NCBI RefSeq assembly: GCF_900105055.1 | Contig: NZ_FNTA01000004.1 | Span: 7,533,501 to 7,597,500, forward strand | Length of the DNA: 64,000 nucleotides | Reading direction: 5' to 3' | Origin: Amycolatopsis lurida | GTDB lineage: Bacteria > Actinomycetota > Actinomycetes > Mycobacteriales > Pseudonocardiaceae | Shown here: positions 6,637 through 15,840 of the stretch, piece after piece | Layout: each line of letters begins with the position of its first letter | Numbering within the stretch: position 1 is the first letter of the stretch | Made by a program: the position numbers and the translations under genes | Notes under the pieces: model-generated | What the model saw: the letters and a program-made list of their open reading frames with translations, nothing else | The model's database searches: none | What the model was told of the DNA's origin: nothing

Positions 6637-9378
6637 GTGAGCCCGAGTGAGAACACGACCGTTGCCAACGCCACACCTGCCACCGCACAGGCCGAGCGGC
6701 CCAAACTGCTGCTGATCGACGGCCATTCGATGGCGTATCGCGCGTTCTTCGCGCTGCCCGCGGAGAACTTCAAGACGAAGACCGGGCAGACGACGAACGC
6801 GGTGTTCGGGTTCACCTCGATGCTCATCAACCTGCTGCGCGACGAGGCGCCGACCCACCTCGCGGTCGCGTTCGACCTCTCCCGCAAGACGTTCCGGTCG
6901 GAGACGTACGCGGAGTACAAGGCCAACCGCAGCACCACCCCGGACGAGTTCAAGGGCCAGGTCGGGCTGGTCGAGGACGTGCTGAAGGTCCTCGGCATCC
7001 CGGCACTGACCAAGGAGAACTACGAAGCCGACGACATCATCGCCACGCTCACGACACAGGCGACCGCGGAAGGTTTCGACGTCCTCATCTGTACTGGTGA
7101 CCGTGACGCGCTCCAGCTGGTGACCGACCAGGTCACCGTGCTGTACCCGAAGCGCGGCGTGTCGGAGATGACCCGGTTCACCCCGGAGGCGGTCGAGGAG
7201 AAGTACGGCCTCACTCCGGCGCAGTACCCGGACTTCGCCGCGCTGCGCGGCGACCCCTCGGACAACCTGCCCAGTATCCCGGGTGTCGGTGAGAAGACGG
7301 CCGCGAAGTGGATCAGGCAGTTCGGCTCGTTCAACGAGCTGATCGACCGGGTCGACGAGGTCAAGGGCAAGGTCGGCGACGCGCTGCGCGAGCACCTCGG
7401 CGCGGTCATGCTGAACCGCCAGCTCACCGAGCTGATCCGCGACGTCGAGCTGGAGCTCGGCCCGACCATGCTCGAGCTGCGTCCGTGGGACCGCGAGGCC
7501 GTCCACGCGCTGTTCGACGAGCTCGAGTTCCGTGTCCTGCGAGACCGGCTCTTCGCCACCCTGCAGAGCGCCGAGCCCGAGGCCGAAGAGGGTTTCGAGG
7601 TCAGCGGTTCGAAGCTCGCGCCGGGCGCGCTCACGGAATGGCTGTCCGCGCACACCGGCCAGGACCAGCCGGTCGGCCTGGCGTTCCGCACCACCGGGGC
7701 CTCGGTCCGTTCCGACCTGAAGGCCATCACCTTCGCGGCCGCGGACGGCGAGGGCGCGTATGTCGACGTCACCGCGATGGACGCCGAGGACGACAAGGCG
7801 CTCACGGCCTGGCTCGCCGACGAGAAGATCCAGAAGATCGGCCACGAGCTCAAGGTCCCGCTGCACGCCGTCCGGGCGCGCGGCTGGACGTTCGCCGGGC
7901 TCGTCATGGACACCGCGCTCGCGGCGTACCTGGTCCGCCCGGGGCAGCGCACTTTCGAACTCGACGACCTGGCCCTGCGGTACCTGCACCGTGAGCTCCG
8001 GTCCGAGGCCGACACCGGGGACGGGCAGCTTTCGCTGCTCGATGGTGGCGCCGAGGACATGGAGCAGAAGGAGATCCAAGCCGAGCTGGTCAAGGCCCGC
8101 GCCGTCGCCGAGCTCGCGGGCGCACTGACCAAGGAGCTCGAAGAACTGGGCGGCGCGCAGCTGCTCGCCGAGCTCGAACTGCCGCTGCTGCAGGTGATCA
8201 CCGGCCTCGAGGCGGCGGGCATCGCGGTCGACATCGAGCACCTGACCAACCTGGAAGCGCACTACCTCGGCCGGGTGACACAGGCCGCGGAGGAGGCGTA
8301 CGCGGTCATCGGCAAGCAGGTCAACCTCGGTTCGCCGAAGCAGCTGCAGGTCATCCTGTTCGACGAGCTCGGCATGCCGAAGACCAAGCGCACCAAGACC
8401 GGCTACACCACCGACGCCGAGGCACTGCAGAGCCTGTTCGAGAAGACCGAGCACCCGTTCTTGCAGCATCTGCTGGAGCACCGGGACGCGACCAGGCTGC
8501 GCACCACGGTCGAGGGCCTGATCAAGTCGGTCGCCGACGACGGCCGCATCCACACCACGCTGCTGCAGACCATCGCCGCCACCGGACGGCTCTCCTCGGT
8601 CGACCCGAACCTGCAGAACATCCCGATCCGCACCGAGGAAGGCCGCCGCATCCGTGACGCCTTCGTCGTCGGAGACGGGTACGCCGAGCTGATGACGGCG
8701 GACTACAGCCAGATCGAAATGCGGATCATGGCGCACCTCTCGCAGGACGAAGGGCTGATCCAGGCTTTCAACAGCGGCGAGGATCTGCACACTTTCGTGG
8801 CGTCGCGCGCGTTCTCGCTGCCGCCGGAGGAGATCACGCCGGAACTGCGTTTCCGGGTGAAGGCGATGTCGTACGGCTTGGCGTACGGGCTTTCGGCGTA
8901 CGGGCTTTCGCAGCAGCTGCGGATCTCGACCGAAGAGGCCAAGGAACAGATGGAGGCGTACTTCTCCCGTTTCGGCGGCGTGCGCGATTACCTCCATTCG
9001 GTCGTGGGCGACGCGGCGAAGGTCGGTTACACCGAGACGATCTTCGGCCGCCGCCGGTATCTGCCGGACCTCAACAGCGACAACCGGCAGCGTCGCGAGA
9101 TGGCCGAGCGGATGGCGCTCAACGCCCCCATCCAGGGCAGCGCGGCCGACATCATCAAGGTCGCCATGCTCAACGTGCACAAGGCGCTGACCGAGGCGAA
9201 GCTGAAGAGCCGAGTGCTGCTGCAGGTCCACGACGAGCTCGTCCTCGAGGTCGCCGAAGGTGAGCGCGAGCAGCTGGAAACGTTGGTGCGCCAGGGAATG
9301 GGCTCCGCCTACGAACTGGCGGTCCCGCTGGAGGTCTCGGTCGGATACGGCCGGTCCTGGAACGACGCCGCGCATTAG
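6637..9378 (+). CDS. polA: DNA polymerase I
   Basis: 913 residues, the usual length for actinobacterial PolA; fills gaps and removes RNA primers in replication and repair. Residues 20-320 are the 5'-3' exonuclease (LLLIDGHSMAYRAFF, CTGDRDALQL, and the helix-hairpin-helix SIPGVGEKTAAKW). Residues 330-510 are the 3'-5' exonuclease-like domain; the expected DxE motif is replaced by GLAFRTTG, so proofreading is probably lost, as in mycobacterial PolA. Residues 520-913 are the polymerase: motif A DYSQIEMR near 689, motif B RFRVKAMSYGLAYG near 737, motif C QVHDELVLE near 864. The GTG start is supported by a -10 box seven bases upstream. A palindrome begins three bases after the stop. Confidence 0.97.
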   Translation: MSPSENTTVANATPATAQAERPKLLLIDGHSMAYRAFFALPAENFKTKTGQTTNAVFGFTSMLINLLRDEAPTHLAVAFDLSRKTFRSETYAEYKANRSTTPDEFKGQVGLVEDVLKVLGIPALTKENYEADDIIATLTTQATAEGFDVLICTGDRDALQLVTDQVTVLYPKRGVSEMTRFTPEAVEEKYGLTPAQYPDFAALRGDPSDNLPSIPGVGEKTAAKWIRQFGSFNELIDRVDEVKGKVGDALREHLGAVMLNRQLTELIRDVELELGPTMLELRPWDREAVHALFDELEFRVLRDRLFATLQSAEPEAEEGFEVSGSKLAPGALTEWLSAHTGQDQPVGLAFRTTGASVRSDLKAITFAAADGEGAYVDVTAMDAEDDKALTAWLADEKIQKIGHELKVPLHAVRARGWTFAGLVMDTALAAYLVRPGQRTFELDDLALRYLHRELRSEADTGDGQLSLLDGGAEDMEQKEIQAELVKARAVAELAGALTKELEELGGAQLLAELELPLLQVITGLEAAGIAVDIEHLTNLEAHYLGRVTQAAEEAYAVIGKQVNLGSPKQLQVILFDELGMPKTKRTKTGYTTDAEALQSLFEKTEHPFLQHLLEHRDATRLRTTVEGLIKSVADDGRIHTTLLQTIAATGRLSSVDPNLQNIPIRTEEGRRIRDAFVVGDGYAELMTADYSQIEMRIMAHLSQDEGLIQAFNSGEDLHTFVASRAFSLPPEEITPELRFRVKAMSYGLAYGLSAYGLSQQLRISTEEAKEQMEAYFSRFGGVRDYLHSVVGDAAKVGYTETIFGRRRYLPDLNSDNRQRREMAERMALNAPIQGSAADIIKVAMLNVHKALTEAKLKSRVLLQVHDELVLEVAEGEREQLETLVRQGMGSAYELAVPLEVSVGYGRSWNDAAH

Positions 9379-9381
9379 GCC

Positions 9382-9425
9382 TCGTGAGTGGTAATGACGG
9401 TTAGAACCGTCATTACCACTCACGA
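9382..9425. repeat. Perfect 21-nt-arm palindrome, copy 1
   Basis: Two 21-nt arms, separated by AG, are exact complements. Each arm begins TCGTGAGTGGTAATGACGG. It starts three bases after the polA stop and ends five bases before the -10 box of the protease gene. A second copy at 46810-46853 differs at one arm position, and the opposite arm has the matching change. It can act as a hairpin terminator without a U-run, or be a REP-like element. Confidence 0.8.
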
Positions 9426-9442
9426 TCGGTAGGGTCGTTCGG

Positions 9443-11047
9443 GTGACTTCCGAGCGCAGACGCTGGCGGGTGCGGCTGCGCGATCATCGTGGGCGGATCC
9501 TGGGCGCCGGGACCATGCTCGACGGCGAACACCTCCTCACCTGCGCTCACGTGATCGAAGGCCACGACGACGTCGCCGTGGATTTCGTGGCGCTTCCCGG
9601 TGTGGAGCCCGGAATCGCCACGATCCTCGCGCAGGCCGCGCCCATCGGCGACGACGGCGGGGACATCGCGTTGCTCCGGTTGCGTGACGCCGAGGAACAG
9701 ATCTCCGGCGCCCCGCTCCACCGGACGGCTCTCGAAGACGGCCAGCGGGTCCGCGCGTACGGCTTCCCGGCGGGTTCGGACGGCATGTGGTCGCTGGCGA
9801 CCGTCGTCGGCGACGGCGGGCACGGGCTCGAGCGCGTCCAGCTGCACCGGACTCCGGACGCCGAGCCGATCACCCACGGCTTCAGCGGTTCGGCGGTGAT
9901 CGCCGACAAGACCGGCCATGTCGTCGGGATGGTCGCGACCCGGTACGCGACCGAGGCCGCCCGCGTTTCGTGGATGATCCCGGTCGAGACCATGCTCGGG
10001 TACCTGCCCGCTCTGCGCCGCTGGGCCGCAGGCAGCCCCGCTATCGACCCCAGCTTCGTGCAGTACCCGGAACCGCCCGCGATCGATCCGCTGTTCGCCC
10101 GCGAATTCGCCCGGTGGCTCGGCGGGCACGGCCGGGCGGACGTCCGGGTGATCATCATGGGCGCGGACGATTCCGCCGTCGCCGCCTCGCTGCGGCGCGC
10201 CGTGGTCCTCGCCGACCGCGAACGCGGCGCGGGCCGGAGCGTGACCGGCCCGACGGTCCCGCCGCTGGGCAGTGTCGTGCTCGCCGTCGACGCGGTCGGC
10301 AAGACCGCCGAAGAGGTCCGCCGCCGGATCTCCGACCGGCTCGATGTCGCCGCGGATTCGCCCGCCGGCCACCATGCGACGGCCCGCACCGTCGTCGTCT
10401 ACGGGATCGACGAAGCGGCCGAGCCCGACGCGCTCGTCGGTGAGGTGCTCGTGCCGCTCGCTCAGCGCGCACACGAACTCGGGCTGCGGCTCGCGCTGGC
10501 CTTCCGCGAGGAGACCTCGCCGGGGGTGAGCGTGGTCCGGTCGAGCACGGACGTCCTGCCCGCCGCCGAGGACGACACCGAGGGCCGCCTCGCCCTGCTG
10601 GAAACCCGATTGGGTGAACTCGACGGTCTGGAGAAGGACAATCTGAGCGACGCGCCCCGTTTCTCCGGCGCCCCGCACGTCCATCCCAAGGCACGACGGC
10701 TGAGAGGCGCGTTGACGCAACTGCGTTCGGCGGAGCAGGACGGCGACACCGATTGGGTGAAACGGCAGCTCCCGGTCTGCGAGCGCGCCGTCGCCAAGAC
10801 CGTCGAGCGCGCCCGCGGCCTCCGTCGCCTCCTCGACGAGAACCTCGCGCGGCGCGCGGAACTCCGTGCCCGGCTCGACGCGTATGGGGAGATGGCCCGT
10901 AACGGCGGCCTCGTCGAAGACGTCGAACTGGATACCGCCTACGCACCCGCCTGGCGGATGCTCTTCGAAGGACCGTGTGACCTCGTGGCCGCGGCGGCGG
11001 CCGTCGAGCGGTACGCGGACACCGTACGGAAACGGATCGACGGATGA
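9443..11047 (+). CDS. Trypsin-like serine protease fused to a degenerate STAND-like region
   Basis: 534 residues, no signal peptide, so probably cytoplasmic. Residues 1-195 are a trypsin-like domain with the triad in order: His in LLTCAHVIEG, Asp in GDIALLRL, Ser in HGFSGSAVI. Residues 215-370 resemble a STAND NTPase core without a P-loop: IIMGADDSAVAASLRRAV stands where a GxxGxGKS motif would be, and VVVYGIDEAAEPDAL looks like a STAND Walker B (hhhxGhDEA). This is inference from motif shape. Residues 385-534 are charged and helical, possibly coiled coil. The GTG start follows a TAGGGT box by seven bases. The stop overlaps the kinase start by four bases (ATGA), so this is the first gene of the 9.4-17.5 kb block and may cleave, or be controlled by, a block component. 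Confidence 0.8.
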   Translation: MTSERRRWRVRLRDHRGRILGAGTMLDGEHLLTCAHVIEGHDDVAVDFVALPGVEPGIATILAQAAPIGDDGGDIALLRLRDAEEQISGAPLHRTALEDGQRVRAYGFPAGSDGMWSLATVVGDGGHGLERVQLHRTPDAEPITHGFSGSAVIADKTGHVVGMVATRYATEAARVSWMIPVETMLGYLPALRRWAAGSPAIDPSFVQYPEPPAIDPLFAREFARWLGGHGRADVRVIIMGADDSAVAASLRRAVVLADRERGAGRSVTGPTVPPLGSVVLAVDAVGKTAEEVRRRISDRLDVAADSPAGHHATARTVVVYGIDEAAEPDALVGEVLVPLAQRAHELGLRLALAFREETSPGVSVVRSSTDVLPAAEDDTEGRLALLETRLGELDGLEKDNLSDAPRFSGAPHVHPKARRLRGALTQLRSAEQDGDTDWVKRQLPVCERAVAKTVERARGLRRLLDENLARRAELRARLDAYGEMARNGGLVEDVELDTAYAPAWRMLFEGPCDLVAAAAAVERYADTVRKRIDG

Positions 11048-13287
11048 CGGCCTGCGGACACGACGGCTGCCCGGGTGTGCTCGGCAAGACCGGGTTCTGC
11101 AAGATCTGCGGATTGCCGCCGGGGACACCGGAAGAGCCCGCGCCGCGGGAGAAACCGACCCTGGTGATCCCCGGCCCCGGCGAGGCGCAGACCAGGATCA
11201 CCAGCACGGTGGTCACCCGTTCCCAGCAGATCGCGGGCCATGCGAGCGCGGACGAGCGCGTCCCGCTGCCGGTCGTCGAGCTCCCGGACGTCGCGGGCCG
11301 CCTGCTCACCGAGCCGCATGTCCCGGAGGAGCACCGGTTCTGCGGCAAGCACGGGTGCACGGACACCCCGGTCGGCCGCTCGATCGGCGGCGGACCCGCG
11401 CCCACCGAAGGGTTCTGCCCGGTCTGCCGGACGCCGTTCTCCTTCTCGCCCAAGCTCGCGGCGGGCGACGTGGTCGACGGCCGGTACCACGTGCTCGGCT
11501 GTGTCGCGCGCGGCGGACTCGGGTTCGTCTACCTCGCGACGGATTCCGGCCTCGGCGACCGGTACGTCGCGCTCAAGGGCCTGATCAACACGAACGACAC
11601 CGCCGCCGTCCGGATCGCGGAGACCGAAAGCCAGGTGCTCACCGCGCTGGACCATCCGAACGTCGTCCGGATCCTCGACGTGGTCGAATACGAGGACCTC
11701 CGCTACATCGTCATGGAGTTCGTCGACGGGCTTTCCCTGCGGGAGGTCAAGAACCGCGGCCGGGCCGCGCTGGACTCCAGCGAAGGACGGCTGCTCGTCG
11801 AACACGTCGTGGCGTACGGGCGCGAGATCCTGACCGCGCTCGACTACCTGCACGGTGAAGGCCTGCTGTACTGCGACATGAAGCCGGACAACGTGATCCA
11901 CGGCGAGAAGCGGATCAAGCTCATCGATTTCGGCGCCATCCGCAAGATCACCGACGACGAAAGCCCGATCGTCGGCACGGAGCACTATCAGGTGTCCCCG
12001 CGGGAACGGGCGGAACACGGGCTCACCGTCCGCTCCGACATCCACACCGTGGGCGTGACGCTGCGGGAACTCTTCCAGGCCAGCGACGGCTGGTCGGTCA
12101 CCACCGACGCGCGCGGCGTCCGGTTCGGCATCGAATCGTTCCTCCGTGTCCTCGACCGCGCGACCGCCCCGTTCGAGCAACGGTTCGCGACCGCGCGCGA
12201 GATGCTTGTCCAGCTCGACGGCGTGCTCAGCGAGATCCTTTCCTTACGGGACAAACAATCCCGGCCCGCCGGATCGACGCTGTTCGCCGAAGGGGCGGTC
12301 CTGCTCGACGCGGGGCTCGGCCAGGCGCCGCCGCTGGAGCACTGGACGCGGGGGACACCCGTCTCGCTCGGCGCGCGCCCGAGCGCCACGGAGATCGCCG
12401 TCGGTCTCCCGGTGCCGCGCGAGGATCCGGACGATCCGCAGGCGAACTTACTGCGCGCCGTCCGGGCTCCCGATGCCGCACGGCTGGTGAAGAAGCTCGA
12501 CAAGGTACCGGGTTCGGTCGAGGTCGAGTTCCGCCGCTGCCGGGCACAGCTGGAACTCGGGGCGACCGTCGAAGGCGCGCTGGCGGTGGCTGAGGCCGAA
12601 CGGCTGCTCGGCGAGCGCGCCGCCCACGACTGGCGAGTGGCGTGGCACCGCGGCCTGCTCGCGCTCGGCGCCGGCGATTTCGCGGCGGCCAAGGAGAAGT
12701 TCACCGCCGTGTACCGCGACATCCCCGGCGAGGAGCCGCCGAAACTCGCGCTCGGGCTCTGTGAGGAGCACCTCAATGGCGCGGCCGCCGCCGAGCGGTA
12801 CTACGACGCGCTGTGGGTGCGGGACCGGTCGCAGGTCAGCGCGGCGTTCGGCCTCGCGCGGGTCCGGCTGCTGCGCGGCAACCGCGCCGCCGCCGTCGAA
12901 ATCCTCGACCAGGTCCCGGAATTCTCACGTTACGACGAGGCGGCGCGGATCGCCGGGGTACGGGTGCTGTCCGCGCCGATGCCGGGTACCGGTGACCTCC
13001 CGGCGTCGGCCGAACTCGACGACGCCGTGGTCCGGCTGACCGCTTTGGACCTCGACGGCGACTCCCTCGACAGGCTGGTGACGGCCGTGCGCGAGACGGG
13101 ACTGGCCGCAGTCCTCCTCGGGCAGGACGGGATCACCGACGGCGAGATTCTGCGCGCGGGCGAGACGGGTGCCCGCACGGTGCTGGACAAGTCGTACCGG
13201 CGGCTCGCCCACCACGCGCCGGCGCCGGAAGCGCACGACGTGCTGATCGATCTCGCCAATTCCGTGAGACCGGTGACTCTGGTGTGA
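11044..13287 (+). CDS. PknG-like serine/threonine protein kinase
   Basis: 747 residues, very near the length of mycobacterial PknG (750) and with the same three-part plan. The N-terminus has two Cys clusters (CGHDGC...CKICG, residues 4-21; FCGKHGC...CPVC, about 100-128), matching PknG's rubredoxin-like metal site. The kinase domain (about 140-410) has the Gly loop CVARGGLGFVYLA, the lysine in YVALKGL, catalytic loop YCDMKPDN (no Arg before Asp, a non-RD kinase, as in PknG), and LIDFGAI. The C-terminal 300 residues are TPR-like (DFAAAKEKFTAVYRDIPGEE) and the end LIDLANSVRPVT resembles the PknG end. In mycobacteria PknG is run with GlnX and GlnH and phosphorylates GarA; here the partners differ. 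It is a paralogue or analogue, so I give no gene symbol. Confidence 0.88.
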   Translation: MTACGHDGCPGVLGKTGFCKICGLPPGTPEEPAPREKPTLVIPGPGEAQTRITSTVVTRSQQIAGHASADERVPLPVVELPDVAGRLLTEPHVPEEHRFCGKHGCTDTPVGRSIGGGPAPTEGFCPVCRTPFSFSPKLAAGDVVDGRYHVLGCVARGGLGFVYLATDSGLGDRYVALKGLINTNDTAAVRIAETESQVLTALDHPNVVRILDVVEYEDLRYIVMEFVDGLSLREVKNRGRAALDSSEGRLLVEHVVAYGREILTALDYLHGEGLLYCDMKPDNVIHGEKRIKLIDFGAIRKITDDESPIVGTEHYQVSPRERAEHGLTVRSDIHTVGVTLRELFQASDGWSVTTDARGVRFGIESFLRVLDRATAPFEQRFATAREMLVQLDGVLSEILSLRDKQSRPAGSTLFAEGAVLLDAGLGQAPPLEHWTRGTPVSLGARPSATEIAVGLPVPREDPDDPQANLLRAVRAPDAARLVKKLDKVPGSVEVEFRRCRAQLELGATVEGALAVAEAERLLGERAAHDWRVAWHRGLLALGAGDFAAAKEKFTAVYRDIPGEEPPKLALGLCEEHLNGAAAAERYYDALWVRDRSQVSAAFGLARVRLLRGNRAAAVEILDQVPEFSRYDEAARIAGVRVLSAPMPGTGDLPASAELDDAVVRLTALDLDGDSLDRLVTAVRETGLAAVLLGQDGITDGEILRAGETGARTVLDKSYRRLAHHAPAPEAHDVLIDLANSVRPVTLV

Positions 13288-13342
13288 GCGCCTGGCCGAG
13301 GTCGATCGCGGTCGCGGGTTCACCTGGGAAGGAAGGGGAGCG

Positions 13343-14755
13343 ATGAAGGAACCGAGTCTGGGCCTCGAAGTGCACCAGAACAAGTTCCTGGCCGAGGGGG
13401 ACCGGGCGATGACCGCGATCGTCCGGGTCGTCTCCCGCGGCGGTGAGGCGGCCGTGGCCGCGACGGCCGCCGAAGTCCTGATGATCGACTGCTCCAGTTC
13501 GATGCGCTTCCCCAGCACCAAGATCGGCGAGGCCCGGCGGGCGGCAGCGGCGGCCATCGACGTCCTGCCGGACGGCGTGCGGTTCGCCGTCATCCAGGGC
13601 ACCGATCGCGCGAAGATGATCTACCCGGCCGAGGACGGCCTGGTGACCGCCTCCGCGGCGACCCGGGCGGAGGCACGCGCCGCCGTCGAACACCTCGCGG
13701 CCGTCGGCGGCACCGCGATGGGCGCCTGGCTCGCCAAGGCACGGGACCTCTTCGAACTCGTGCCCGACGCCGTCCGCCACGCGATCCTGCTCACCGACGG
13801 CCGCAACGATTCGCAGACGAGAGCCGATCTGATGAGCGTGCTGAACAGCTGCGAGGGCCGGTTCGTCTGCGACGCCAGGGGGATCGGCGATGGCTGGGAG
13901 CCCGCCGAACTCACCCAGATCGGCCGGGTGCTGCGCGGGAACGTCGACTCGGTCGTCGAGGACGACGAACTGGCCGAGGATTTCCGGCAGCTGGTCGAAA
14001 GTGCGATGACGAAGGTGCTGCCCGAGGTCCGCCTGCGCATCGGCACCATGCCGTTCAGCAGGCTGCGGTCGATCAAGCAGGTGTTCCCGGACGAGTACGA
14101 CCTCACCGACCGGTGCCAGGAGGTCGCGGTCCGCGAACAGGAGCTGTCGCTCGGTTCGTTCGCGAGCGACGAGACGCGGGATTACCAGCTGATCCTGGAT
14201 CTCGATCCGGACCTCGAACCCAGGCACGGGCAGGACCGTCAGCTGGCGTGGACGGAACTCGTTCCCGTGCCCGGAGCCACGGTCGAGGAGGACGCGCTGG
14301 CCATCGCGGGGAGGTGGACCCGCGATCCTGTCCCGCCGACGCTGATTCACCCGATGATTTCGAAGTACACCGCCCAGGCCGCTCTCGGCGAGACACTGAC
14401 CTCGGGCGGGGACGCCTACGCGGCAGGAGACCGGGCCGGCGCCGAACGGGACTGGGGCCGGGCGGTCGCCTTGGCCACCGCCGCGGGTGACGAAGAGACG
14501 CTGAGCCGTCTCTCGGGGGTGGTGGAGATCATCGACGCGGAGAACGGGATCGTGCGCTTGCGGCCGGACGCGACGCGCAGTCACGCGTTGCACGTCGTCA
14601 TCCCGTCGAGGGTTTCGGAAATCGCTCGTCCGCAGGAAGATCGGCCGATGCCCGACGGAACCCCGCTCACCTGTGCCGCCTGCCCCGCGCTTTCGCCCGC
14701 CGGGGCGAACTTCTGCGTCGGCTGCGGAAGACCGTTCGGCGAGGCGGTTTCGTGA
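13343..14755 (+). CDS. vWA domain protein with C-terminal zinc ribbon
   Basis: 470 residues, cytoplasmic. The von Willebrand factor A domain begins near residue 45; its metal-ion site is MIDCSSSM (DxSxS) at 47-54, with Thr in GGTAMGAWL and Asp in HAILLTDGRND completing it. After a beta-rich middle region and a helical stretch (LGETLTSGGDAYAAGDRAGA), residues 444-466 form a zinc ribbon, CAACPALS...NFCVGCGRPF. Related ribbons mark actinobacterial kinase-linked proteins. The start has a strong site (GGAAGGAAGGGGAG). There is a 55-bp gap after the kinase gene; the stop overlaps the next start (GTGA). It probably acts as a protein-protein scaffold or substrate of the kinase. Confidence 0.85.
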   Translation: MKEPSLGLEVHQNKFLAEGDRAMTAIVRVVSRGGEAAVAATAAEVLMIDCSSSMRFPSTKIGEARRAAAAAIDVLPDGVRFAVIQGTDRAKMIYPAEDGLVTASAATRAEARAAVEHLAAVGGTAMGAWLAKARDLFELVPDAVRHAILLTDGRNDSQTRADLMSVLNSCEGRFVCDARGIGDGWEPAELTQIGRVLRGNVDSVVEDDELAEDFRQLVESAMTKVLPEVRLRIGTMPFSRLRSIKQVFPDEYDLTDRCQEVAVREQELSLGSFASDETRDYQLILDLDPDLEPRHGQDRQLAWTELVPVPGATVEEDALAIAGRWTRDPVPPTLIHPMISKYTAQAALGETLTSGGDAYAAGDRAGAERDWGRAVALATAAGDEETLSRLSGVVEIIDAENGIVRLRPDATRSHALHVVIPSRVSEIARPQEDRPMPDGTPLTCAACPALSPAGANFCVGCGRPFGEAVS

Positions 14756-15840
14756 CGGCCACCCGGGTGCGGCTGGTCCGGCTCCGCACCGGCCTGCTGG
14801 CGCTCACCCTCGCGGTACTGGTGGTGTCGCTGTGGGCGTTCCAGAACGTCCAGAACACGGCGGAGACCGTCCGCGACCGCACCGCGCACGCGGTACTCGA
14901 AGTGACCGCCGCCCGGGCCGCGCTGGTGGCCGCCGACGCCGCGGCGATCGCGAGTTTCGCTTCCGGCGAGGCGAGGCTCGCCGGGCCGGGGCAGGAGTAC
15001 TCGAACCAGTTGGCGCTGGCGAGCCAAAGTCTCGCGAGGGTCGCGGAGTTCAACCAGGCGGGTGAGGAAGGCGGTAACGCGCTTCAGGTGATCGAAAGCC
15101 AGGTCGCGGCCTACTCGGGCTCCATCGGGCAGGCCGACGTGCACTTCCGTCAGCCGGACGCCGCCGTACTGGGCGCGGTCGATCTCTGGCACGCCTCAAG
15201 GTTGCTGCACGCTTCGGGCGGTGTCCTGGAGGAGCTGGACCTGTTGCAGGGCAGGCAACGCGAGGCACTGAACCGGCAGCTGGCGGCCACCGGGATGAGC
15301 CTCGCGATGCTCCCGCTGTGGCTTCTGCCGGTGCTCGCGCTGCTGGTACTGCTGGTCCTCACCCAGCTGTATCTGAGGAAACGGTTCCGCCGCGTGGCGA
15401 ACGTCCCGCTGCTCGCGGCGACCGTGCTGATCGCCGCCATCGGGGTCGGCCTGGTGTTCACCCTGGTCAGCCGTGACCGGCTGGATTCGGTCGGGGAGCG
15501 GCTCGACGGCGTCGCCGCCGCGCGGGCCGCGCAGATCCAGGCGGCCGACGACGAAGGCCAGCGGCGGCTCGCCGACCTGGTGGCCGGGTACTGCGACGAG
15601 GAACAGGGGTGCGGTGTGACCGTCGACGGGTTCCGGGAGCGGGTACGGCAGGCCTCCGCGCCGCCGACCGACAACACGCGGGTGGCCACGGCGGGCGCGA
15701 GAGCGGTGGCGGCCGACGCCTCCGCCGCGGCCGAATCCGGCGGGCGGGAATTCCTGATCCCGGCAGGCACCCTGCTCGCGGGCGGGCTCGTCCTGCTCGG
15801 CCTGCACGCCCGGATCGACGAATACCGGTACCGCCCGTGA
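14752..15840 (+). CDS. Four-helix membrane protein, GlnX-like in context
   Basis: 362 residues with four predicted membrane helices: about 12-33, 181-205, 216-238 and 335-352. Helices 1-2 enclose an outside helical domain of about 145 residues, and helices 3-4 one of about 95 residues containing CDEEQGC, which could form a disulfide. This topology is like a chemoreceptor sensor. In mycobacteria the PknG operon carries GlnX, a membrane protein that passes a signal from the lipoprotein GlnH to the kinase. The present gene sits between the kinase/vWA genes and a binding-protein gene, which fits the same job. Sequence identity to GlnX cannot be judged here. The start overlaps the vWA stop, and the stop overlaps the binding-protein start. 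Confidence 0.75.
   Translation: MTATRVRLVRLRTGLLALTLAVLVVSLWAFQNVQNTAETVRDRTAHAVLEVTAARAALVAADAAAIASFASGEARLAGPGQEYSNQLALASQSLARVAEFNQAGEEGGNALQVIESQVAAYSGSIGQADVHFRQPDAAVLGAVDLWHASRLLHASGGVLEELDLLQGRQREALNRQLAATGMSLAMLPLWLLPVLALLVLLVLTQLYLRKRFRRVANVPLLAATVLIAAIGVGLVFTLVSRDRLDSVGERLDGVAAARAAQIQAADDEGQRRLADLVAGYCDEEQGCGVTVDGFRERVRQASAPPTDNTRVATAGARAVAADASAAAESGGREFLIPAGTLLAGGLVLLGLHARIDEYRYRP

Noticed and set aside
6451-9423. 990-codon open frame on the minus strand
   Set aside because: It lies fully opposite polA, whose motifs are complete. Long antisense frames are normal in GC-rich coding DNA, and the protein shows only low-complexity Arg/Leu/Val repeats.
11044-13287. Calling the kinase pknG
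   Set aside because: The layout matches, but partner genes differ (sugar-type rather than GlnH-type receptor, plus vWA and protease), so orthology is not shown.
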